Part shown: positions 45,031 through 54,431 of the stretch, in pieces
Layout of the letters: each line of letters opens with the position of its first letter
Position numbering within the stretch: position 1 is the first letter of the stretch
From: Jacaranda mimosifolia
Lineage: Eukaryota > Streptophyta > Magnoliopsida > Lamiales > Bignoniaceae
Assembly (NCBI GenBank): GCA_018894105.1
Contig: CM032117.1
Coordinates: 32,716,501-32,780,500, forward strand
Direction: 5' to 3'
DNA: 64,000 nucleotides
Translations under genes and position numbers: made by a program
The notes under the pieces: generated by a model
Told to the model about the DNA's origin: nothing
Databases searched by the model: none
Seen by the model: the letters and a program-made list of their open reading frames with translations, nothing else

Positions 45031-46511
45031 TAGTCCGGAACTTTGGAACGGCAGCTTCCATTCCCATTCTGATCCGACCATCTTGGCTGCAATAGTGGAA
45101 TCCGACAAATGTTGCTTTGTAGAAGGAATTTTTACTCATAAAAGTGGTTACAATCTCTTAGCTGCGAATTCCTCAGCTGGAGGGAATATTTAAGTGATGA
45201 AGAAACGACATAAACCCTAATTAATTATCTTGATTAATAACTATCTCCTCATTTAATACTAACTGACTGACTATGTTTTACTCCTCTAATCTCTAACACA
45301 AATTTGTCCCAAAATGGCGTTGCTTCAGTTTAGTGCAACGACATTGTCCCTTTTAATTTTTTAAAAGTTGCCATCCTCAAAATGATGTCATTCGGCCCTC
45401 ATTCTTTTAAATAAAATGCCTGTCGCACCTCTTTTCTTTCCTTATCCACATTTTTTACCTTCTTGCCAGATTCATAACATTTAGGGTCGTAAACGGATAT
45501 TAAACGGATTAGATACACTGTTTTCATATTCGTATCCGTTTAACTTTTTGAATATTCGGATACGGATACGGATATGACGGATATTTAAAAATGATATCCA
45601 AATTCGTATCCATCGGATATCGGTCGGATTCGGATATATCCGTATTCGTTTATAATTATTCAGATGCATTCATATTTTATTAAACTTGTTCGTATTTAAA
45701 TTATTATTTTATATTCATATTCAATGATAATTATTTAGATATCCATTTACGAATATCCAAATACGTGAATTTATGAACATATAACAAATACATATTTTAA
45801 TTAATATAAGGAACTGTATAATTTTATTAAAACGAAACAATCAAACAAATAGCATAATTTTTAATTAATTATTGACTTTATAATTGATTATCAGTACCTA
45901 TTAATAATAATAATGGCATTTAAGTATATTAATTATAAAGTCAACCAACAATAATTATGTTGATTAACTTTATTCTTCAATTTTTTCCCCTATATTACAA
46001 TAATTTTTAAACTTTATTCTTTTTTCTTCCCAATTCTTCAATTATTAATATACATATACATATATGGATTATGAGATTTTTATTGAAAAATATAAATAGT
46101 ATATTATTTAATAAATATATATATTCGGATCGGATATTAAACGGATCGGATACGCATTTACCATATCCGTATCCATTTATAATCGGATATCTACTAATCG
46201 AATACAGATAATATCCGCTTTAAACAGATGCGGATAAATTTTGTATAAACGGATACGAATGCGAACGGTAAATGAATTTTTGAATATCCATTTACAGCCC
46301 TAATAACATTTTCAAAAATCTGATTTGATTTGCCCACCTATTTTCGGCACATTTTTGGCGCCCAAATTAGTTCTCAAAAAATAAAATAAAATAAAAATAG
46401 ATATCATGGATTTGTGCCTTATGTTCCGGCCCTATTTCTTAATATAATTCACTTCCAACAGTTTTTACTTTTTTGTTTTTTAATCCAGAAATTCCAACAT
46501 CAATATTGACT
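45031..46511. repeat. Long direct repeat, copy B (about 1.48 kb)
   Basis: Nearly identical to 4858-6337 and in the same orientation. The left flank here is the LTR relic or low-copy DNA; the right flank is inverted Copia leader. The 120-codon ORF at 44831-45193 crosses the left junction and is unlikely to be a gene. Confidence 0.85.
45482..46302. mobile_element. hAT-type non-autonomous element (copy B)
   Basis: The 821-bp copy of the element at 5309-6128 has ends TAGGGTCGTAAACGG and, inverted, TAGGGCTGTAAATGG, with the same 8-bp duplication ATAACATT (45474-45481, 46303-46310). The same insertion site shows it was present before the 1.48-kb segment was duplicated. Confidence 0.88.
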
Positions 46512-46863
46512 ATTTTCAAATCTAAGTAAGAATCAAAATTCTTCAAAAATCTCCAATTTACTCCAATCCAATTGGATCCAAAAATAGCTAAAAACATTAA
46601 AGCTATAATTAACATGCTATATTAACATAGAACATCATCCAATGCTAAATCAACATTTAACATCATAGAATTTGAATCAAAATCATGCCAATATATGAAA
46701 TAACTCTTAAACATATATTGACATATTTCAATTCAACATATAAAGAGCCACATGTAAAATCATCCAAACACTCAAATTCATCAATTGAATCAAGTATTTG
46801 GAGATCTAGAATCAATCCATCATATGAATTAATTCACTAAAGTCCTAGTTTAGGCATGAAGAT
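46512..46863 (-). mobile_element. Copia leader start, inverted (element C8)
   Basis: On the minus strand this is the beginning of the leader after the primer-binding site, matching 4081-4424. It is cut at 46512 by the direct-repeat segment. No coding part of C8 is in the window. Confidence 0.8.
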
Positions 46864-46876
46864 GGCTTCGATACCA
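46864..46876 (-). other. Primer-binding site of C8
   Basis: On the minus strand it reads TGGTATCGAAGCC, the same variant as at 4068, two bases from the LTR end. Sharing the variant supports an origin by duplication and inversion from the 4-kb region, or the reverse. Confidence 0.88.
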
Positions 46877-46878
46877 CT

Positions 46879-49006
46879 TGAAAGAGGGAGATGGAATAGG
46901 ATCCAATAATTAAACCAAAAATAGGCAAAAATAAAACTAATCATCTCCTCCCCAAGGATCAACTACACACCAAAAATTAGGATTAGATAGCTAAAAATTA
47001 CCTTCGAAGGAAGGATTCAAAGGAATCAACTAGATCACTCTAAGGACTCTTCCAATGAAGTATCTACAAGCTCCAACACATTAGTCCAATTGATACCCTT
47101 CCAAAGTTCCAAAAATTAGCAAAATTGGCACACCTTTGCACCACCAAAATAGTGAGAAGCTGGCCAAAATTCACTGGAATCTGAAGCTTTTTGATTGCCC
47201 AATGAATGCTTCAAAATCGGCCCAAAAATCGGTTCGCTAATGAACTTCTAAGTTCCCCAAGTGTTGAACATCTAATGTCAAGCCCACACACCTAGGACAA
47301 AATCTCAATCAACCTCACTTTGCTAGAGAAGAGAGGATGAAGGTGATGATAGGACTGGCAATTTTTGGATGAGGAGAGAGGGATGAGAGAATTTTGGTGT
47401 GGTTATTCAACACATGAATTATACCATATTTTTGGAGGGAAAATGTGAGGAATGCCAACTAGACTAAGTGGCCAGCCACATGCTTATTTATAGGAGGGGA
47501 TGGAAGCTTTTGGATGCTTCCATCACACCTTCCATGCATGTTGACCAACTTGCATAATTCAAATGGATTCTCCATTTGGATTTCCCTCCAAAACTTAAAT
47601 TCCCAATTTTATTAAATTAACTCTTTAATTTAGTTAATTTAACTTAACTCTTAATTTAATTAATTTAACTTAACTTCTTAGGTTAATTAATTTAACTTAA
47701 CTTCTTAAGTTAGTTAACTTAACTCCTTAAGTTAACTTAACTACATATGGCATCAATTAAATTAACACCTTAATTTAATTGGCCTAATTTAACTTCTTAA
47801 ATTATTTTGATTAATTTAAGTATTAAATTAATCAAGCAAAAATGACCAATTAAAATTAGTCAACCATTTCTCTCCAAAAACCCCAAGCACTTCATTTTCT
47901 AACTCCTTAGAAAATCCCTCCTATCAGATAAGAGTTTCCTTAGACTTTTGTGTGCGACCCATTACGTTCACCCATTCATTGGACATAGACTCACAACTCA
48001 TTGTGATATTTTGAATATTGAAATATTCACATTAGTTTAGACTCATTTAAAATAATAACTCTATCAATTAATCTCTATTAATTGAAGAGCACCCAATCTC
48101 CATGGTCGATGTCTAGCAACAAGCACATGGAGCCCAACTAATTGGTGAATGAATTATATCTTGATGAACTATTATATCTTATGCCTACCATGCAAGTACG
48201 ATCCTTTCATCTCTTATCTCCCGAAAGAGGCATAGGGCAAGATATTTGTTGGCTCCCTAATAGCCTTAATAACTATATCTCTACATCCAATGTTCGACAC
48301 CCCTTCATGACCTCAACTTTGGAAAATACCTTTTTCCAAATTGTCATACATAGGAGACGCACTCGTTCTTCACAACAACGAGGAAATGGATCCCATCTTA
48401 GATCTCACAAACCTCTGTGCTTAAGTAGCTCATGCCCAATCTAAAACCCTTGATGGCCCACTACGTGGTCAGGGAGAAGTCAAAGCATAAGGACCTAAAC
48501 ATACGGTTACTATGGATCCTCAAGTCCAAGGACTAATTATATGTACTACCATATGCTTGGGAACTTGCCACTACCGACATGCCACTACGGCTGTCTAGTG
48601 GATTCTTTTGGCGGACCTTCAGTGAACTTGTTCTCTAATAAGCGCCCACTAACATGCATCATGTCCAACATGGATTACCCATTAAACGGGGCAATATCCA
48701 ACCCATTGGAATATGCATAATTAGTGCAAGTTTGTCCGAATCTTATATGCCCTTTCTCATAAGATTCTATGACTTGGAATATTTAAAATCATCATCTTAG
48801 AGACCTGTTTCATGATCACCATCATATGAGTGACCAAGTCCTGTAGTCTTGTATGATTTAAGGGTTCAATCAAATGCAAGTGAAGTATAAAAAGTATAAG
48901 ATGAAGGCGACTATTTTATAAGAGAATATCATTCAATCAAGATTGTCTCACTATTGTAGTAATATTAAAAGTCAATTCTAATTGGTTGTGGGGCACTATT
49001 CCAACA
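46879..49006 (-). mobile_element. Complete Copia LTR (5' LTR of C8)
   Basis: This full-length 2128-bp LTR on the minus strand is bounded by TGAAAG at 46879 and CCAACA at 49006 (TGTTGG...CTTTCA on its own strand). It contains the TATA box near 47484-47493, the AT-rich repeated-motif block at about 47590-47790, and the landmark CACGTAGTGG segment. It is the inverted counterpart of the C1 5' LTR and serves as a reference for the family. Confidence 0.9.
47484..47493 (-). promoter_or_regulatory. LTR TATA box (C8)
   Basis: TTATTTATAG (CTATAAATAA on the minus strand) lies about 605 bases from the LTR 3' end, equivalent to 3451-3460. It is a likely former core promoter of the element. Confidence 0.5.
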
Positions 49007-49387
49007 TGGACTATTCATTAGAGGTTCCACACATGGGGAGCTTAGAGTTGGTTGATTGAACCTCTTTGTGGCCGATTTTGGTGCTTTGATTGGGTGACGA
49101 AGGAGCTGTGTTTTCTCCGAATTTTTGGTCAACAACTTGCTGTGCAAAAGTTGCAGAATTTTGGAGTGGAGAAATCGGATCAAGATTGTGGAGCTGTTGA
49201 TCTTCAATCGGAGGTGTCCTTTGGGAGATCTACTTGATTCCTTTGATTCCTTCATCAAAGGTAATTTTCAACCTTTAAATCCTTATTTATGGCATATAGT
49301 TAGATCCTTGGGATGGAGATGATTAGTTTAGTTTTGCCTTATTTTGGTTTAATTTTATGGATCCTAATCTATCTCCAACCTTAACAA
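49007..49387 (+). mobile_element. Copia LTR 3' portion
   Basis: The duplicate of 33412-33797: plus-strand LTR end between two minus-strand LTR pieces. Short ORFs here are LTR sequence. Confidence 0.8.
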
Positions 49388-50221
49388 TCAATATATCATA
49401 AACTAGGATTTGGAAGCAAGAAAGTTATCTTTGAAGAAAAACAAGGCAACAATGTAGATCTTCCCTTTGAATTGTTCCAAAGCAAGATCACCACTCTCTA
49501 CTCCAAGTATCAATTTCACCACACCAAAGGCTCCTTAATGCAACAACTTTTGCTCACCAAAGGGCCTCCAAAACAGCTTCAAAGTGGCAAACAATGAGGA
49601 GGAAAAACAGCTCTAAAATTGCCCAAGCTATCTTCCAAAAATTGGCCATTAATGAAGAATCAAACTCCAAACTTAAGCTTCTCAAGTGTGAAGCCTCTAA
49701 TGGTGATCCACACACCTAGGAAGAACTCTCGATTTATCACACTCTATGCTAGAATAGAATGGAGAAGAAGATGATAGGAGATAGATAGAGGTGGTGGTTT
49801 TGGCGATGACAGAAAAGGGGGAGATTTTAGGGAGGTAATTACTCAACAGTGAGTTGTGCTAACTTTTGGAGGGAAAATGGAAGCATGGAATAATCTTGCT
49901 TGGCTGGCCACTCAAGGGTATTTATAGTGTGAATGGAAGCAATTGGAAGTTCCTTCACACTTTTCCCACTAGGGCCAACTTGCTAGATTTGATTCTAGCT
50001 TGAATTGAATTTTAATTTTAATTTCATAAATTAAAATTTTCAACTCAATAAATTCAAATGGACTCTTCTATTTGATTTTTCCTCCAAAACATATTCCTAG
50101 TTACTCAAATTAACTCTTTACTTTAATTGATTTAATATAACTCATGAAGTTAATTAAGTCAACTTAATTCTTTAAGCTGACTTTGACTAATTAAATTGTC
50201 ACATGGCACCAATAAATTAAT
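49388..50221 (-). mobile_element. Copia LTR 3' region, inverted (left of the MULE)
   Basis: The duplicate of 33798-34632, with a TATA-like GGGTATTTATAGTG near 49917 and the AT-rich motif block. It ends in TAAATTAAT, the MULE target duplication (50213-50221). Confidence 0.8.
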
Positions 50222-51634
50222 GGTGCTGATTTCTGCACTCGATAGTTTACCTCTGGCACTCCATCTCCTATTTTATTTAATTGCAAATGACTTAATAACC
50301 TCAATTTATTTGAGGTTATACTTTCCATTTTTTTATGGACAAAAGTAACCCTTTGCACACCAACACTTTAATACTACGTATTCAACCCTCTTTAACTCTT
50401 TCGAATTTCTCATAAAAGAAAAGGAATTTTCTTTTATCCTATACTATTTAGAACTTATTCAGCTCTTTTGGATTTACAGTGTTTAACAACTAGTAAAATC
50501 ATCTTTTCAGAATAATTTAAATTTCACCAAAAAAAAAACAAAATTTAAATTAGAATTACATATTCACACCCAAATTTTTTTAAAAATATTAACAAATGCA
50601 CACAACATATACATACAAGAAGAACTTTTTTTAGAACAACATGAGATACTAAATCATCAAAAGCTATAATAAAATAAAAATATAATAATTGTTTTCAGCA
50701 ATCAGAACATCTTGCGACATACTTTAATGAGCAATATCCTAACAAAGGGACAAACATGTTCTGCTAGGTAAACTTTGCATCTTTACAGTACCATTAAATG
50801 AGAAACAAATTTAAGTTGCAATTTTCGTCTTAGGAGCATCTCAAGCAGTTGCATAGACCCTCCCACTATTTCTTCTTTTTTCTCTTTTTCCTTTAAGAAA
50901 GATTAAAGCTAGCATTTCTAACAACTACAACCTTGAATATGTGATTGCATTACAATAACTCAAGAAAAGCCTCTATGTTGAAAATACAAATTATTCAACA
51001 AATCATCTTCCAATAAAGAGAAGTAAAATGAAACCAGAATGCCTTTAGTAAAAGAAGCCAAGTACTTTACCTCCTACATTTTTCTTAATTTTTTTGATCC
51101 AGATTCAGAGAAGCATCTCTGAGTCAGAAATAGAAAAATGTAAGTAAAAAAACATGTGAATGCATGATTACCAAAGTCCTACATTTCATATGTAAATTTC
51201 GTTAATAAAAGAAAAATGCAATAAACATCGTTTGTAATAATCTACAAATAGATATATACTCCACAATTAATGGAAATAAATATAAATACCTTTAAAACTG
51301 TAAATATCAAGGTGAATGATAATTGAGCAAATAGTGGGGACATTTTCTATAATATGGGCTTGAAAATTTTTGATTTATTTTTTGAGTTGTACTAATTCTT
51401 CATTATCTTGATCTGCATGTTTCCCACAATTTTTCAGGGTTTATCAAGAGAAAAAGAGTTGAAGAGGGTTAAAATTGTAGTGTTAAGGTGGTGGAGTGAA
51501 AAAGGGTACTTTCGTCTATGAAAAATTGTAGAATATAACCTAAAATAAATTGGGGTAATTAAGTCATTTGCATTTAAAGAAAATAAAAGATGGAGTGACG
51601 AAGGTAAACCATGGAGTGCAAAAATCAATACCCT
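50222..51634. mobile_element. Mutator-like non-autonomous element (copy 3)
   Basis: This 1413-bp element has the same ends, the same 9-bp duplication TAAATTAAT (50213-50221, 51635-51643) and the same LTR site as copy 2. There is no transposase. The 64-codon ORF at 51434-51628 is terminal-repeat sequence shared by all three copies. Confidence 0.85.
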
Positions 51635-52888
51635 TAAATTAATTCCTTAATTTAATTGGCTTAATTTAACTCTTTAATTATTTTAATAAATTTAACACTT
51701 GAATCAATCTAGCCAAAGTGACCAATTGATAATTAGCCAAAATGCTATCTTTCCCTTTTGGCAAAAATTGCCCACATGTAATTTTCTAACTCCTTATAAA
51801 ATTCCTCCTATCAGATAAGAGATCCTTAAGCTTTTGTATGGATTAGGTTCTTCAATTCATTAACATGGGCTCACAACTTTATGATATTTTGAATGTTAAA
51901 AGTATTCAAATTAGTTTAAACTCCTTTAAACTAATAACTCTATCAATTAATCTCCATTAATTGAAAAGTACCCAATCTCCATGTTTGATGTCTACGAATT
52001 GGATGAATGAATTATTTTGAGGTGAATCATTATCGCTTATGATTGCAGTGCAAATACAGTCCTTCCATTTCCTATCTCTTGAAAGAGGCCTAGGGCAAGA
52101 TATTTGTCTGCTCCCTAATAGCTTCGATAACTATGTATCTATTCTTGATGTTTGATTCCTCATTATGACCTCAACTTTGGAAAACTCCTTTTCCTAACTG
52201 TCATATCACCTCGCGCAAGAATTTCTTGAAATTGATCATCTTAGAATACATAGGAGATCAACCTGTTATTCACTGACGGGCAAAATGATCCTATCTTGAA
52301 ACTCCCCAACCTTTATACTTAGGTAGCTTGTGCCCAACCTTAGCCTCGGGTGACCCACTACGTGGTCGAATCAAAATCAAAGCATAAGGACCTAAATACA
52401 AGGTTCCTATGGAACCTCAAGTTAAAGGATTAATTATATGCACTAACTTGCCACTACCGACTTGTCACTACGGCTATCTAGTGGATTCTCTAAGCGGGCC
52501 TTCAGTGAACTTGTTCTCTAACAAGCACCCACTAACATGCATCCATGTCTAACAAAGATTGCCCATGAAACGGGGCAATATCCAACTCCTTGGAATATGC
52601 ATTGGTAGTTCAAGTCTATTTGAATCTTAGATGCCCTGTCTTTAAGATTCTATGACTTGGAATATTTAAAATCATGACCATAGAGACTTGTTTCATGATC
52701 ACCATCATATATGTATGACCAAGTCGTGTAGTCTTGTATGATTTAAGGGCTTCAACCAAATCCATGTGAAGAAAACATTGACGTATAAGATGAAGATGGC
52801 CATTTTATTGAATATAATTCAATCAAGACTATTACATGGAATAGTTATACAAGCCAATCTAATTGGCTTGTAGGGCATTATTCCAACT
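51635..52888 (-). mobile_element. Copia LTR 5' region, inverted (right of the MULE)
   Basis: It continues the minus-strand LTR to its start at 52888 (CCAACT, terminal base changed). The hairpin ACAAGCCAAT/ATTGGCTTGT is at about 52849-52871. About 24 bases present in copy 1 near 36405 are missing near 51998. The LTR is inserted into C7 integrase. Confidence 0.85.
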
Positions 52889-53620
52889 TGGTCAAACTCA
52901 TCATGAACTGTACCATGTCTAACAATGTACAGTTTCTCTTTTCGGCTACTCCATTAAATTGGGGTATGGCTGGTGGAGCTATTGTTAGAGAATCCTATTC
53001 TTTTTTGGATAATCTAAGAATTCGGCGCTTAAGTATTCTCCTCCTCGATACGATCAAAGAACTCTGATACTAAGTCCTAATTGTTTTTGACTTCATTTCT
53101 ATGCTCTTTGAACTTTTCAAAGGCTTCGGACTTGTGCTTCATAAGATACACATGTCCAAATCGAGTGAAATCATCGGTGAAGATAATGAAGTAAGAATAG
53201 ACTCCTCTTGCACTAACTCTTAGTGGACCACATATGTCCATGTGGATCAAATCCAAACGATTAGTGAATTGCTCTGTTTGTCCAACAAAAGGAGTCTTGA
53301 TCATTTTTCCCTTTAAACAAGACTCACAAGTAGGTAAGTCCTCTAATCCACCAACATTTAGCGATTTGAGGGCTATTAACTTGCTCATCCTAATTTGTAG
53401 AAATATGTCCAAAATGTAACATGCCAAAGATAGGTACTTTCTTGGCTATCTAATTATTTTTTGTTCTTCTATTGAATGTGCCTTAGTGATGGTGGAGAAT
53501 CTAAAATGTAAAATTCATTATAAATTGTACCAATGGCACAAAGGTATCATATCCCTATCACTAAGATTTATTTTTTCTTTCCATCCTTTGCAACAAATTA
53601 CAAAGATGAGAACCACATAC
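52889..53620 (-). pseudogene. Copia integrase remnant (C7)
   Basis: On the minus strand the 116-codon open stretch (53077-53427) includes LPTCESCLKGKMIKTPFVGQ, LDLIHMDICGPLRVSARGVY and FTDDFTRFGHVYLMKHKSEA. The linker toward protease (53430-53620) has a deletion of about 110 bases relative to the duplicate C6. The RT and RNase H of C7 are not present to the left, being replaced by LTR sequence. Confidence 0.85.
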
Positions 53621-54232
53621 TGTTGGAATAGTGCCCCACAAGCCAATTAGATTGGCATTGTAAACTATTTCACTCTTGATACAATCTTGATTGAATGATA
53701 TTCATTATACGGCTATCTTCATCATATGCTCATTATTAATTCATAGTCATTTGGTTGAAGCCCTTAGATCACACAAGACTGTGGGAGTTGGTCACACACT
53801 GGGTAGCGATCATGGAATAAGTCTTACATGATTGTGATCTTAAATCTTTCAAATCATAGGATCTTACAAGATAGGACATCTAATTGGCAGGGCAGCAAAT
53901 TGGCGATTTTATTCCAGGAGTCCAGAAGGAGTTTTGATCTGACATTTTCATAATAGGTTCATCAATGAGTTGAGAAGATACTAGAAGTTTTTCAGAATTT
54001 TTAGAGAAGTCTGGATTGGGCAAAAGTTGCTTCAAATATCTTGAGCTGCTGTTTGACAATTTCTGGATTGAAGAAGAGTTCTTCCTCTTTCCTTTCGATT
54101 TGCTAATCAAGGTAATTCTCCATCCAAATCTGAATTATAAGCATTTTTAGATCCTTGTTTGCTTGTGAAGCACTAGTTAATTTAAGCTTTTGAAGTTTTA
54201 ATTATTGGATCCTAATGCCTTACTTGCCTTCA
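53621..54232 (+). mobile_element. Solo Copia LTR with large internal deletion
   Basis: It starts TGTTGGAATAGTGCCCC and ends GCCTTCA. It is flanked by the perfect 5-bp duplication CATAC (53616-53620, 54233-54237). It is only 612 bp, with the middle 1.6 kb of the LTR lost at about 53883/53884. The flanking C7 gag-protease sequence joins when it is removed. This confirms the TG...CA termini and the 5-bp target duplication of the family. Confidence 0.92.
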
Positions 54233-54431
54233 CATACAGTATCAAATACCTATGAGGAAGAATTTATTCTTAGGTGCACTTCAATAAACAACTTATCTTT
54301 CCCTAAGGTTACAAGACATTCCTTGAGCTTCTAATGACCTGATTGGCCACAGTAGAATAAGTTGCATCCTTAATTATCTTCATGACTTTATTGGACGCCT
54401 TAAATCTTTGTTTTCTCTTGGAAGAACTTTT
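54233..54431 (-). pseudogene. gag: Copia gag zinc knuckle and protease start (C7)
   Basis: On the minus strand this reads CNLFYCGQSGH, a stop, then KLKECLVTLGK, a C-x2-C-x4-H-x4-C nucleocapsid zinc knuckle with a stop after H, followed by EVHLRINSSS, a stop, then VFDTVC of the protease region (DTV in place of DTG). It is flanked on both sides by inserted LTRs, and gag continues at 58871. Confidence 0.8.

Larger units (their letters stand above)
48631..53883. repeat. Composite block, direct copy 2
   Basis: Same content as 33035-38416. Here the left side continues into a complete LTR, so the left breakpoint lies inside LTR sequence. At the right the LTR jumps from the ATCTAA position (53883) to a late LTR segment, while copy 1 continues normally. 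Confidence 0.9.

Noticed and set aside
44831..45193. 120-codon ORF as a gene
   Set aside because: It crosses the breakpoint at 45031. The equivalent at 4858 has a different left half and a stop, and no domain is recognisable.
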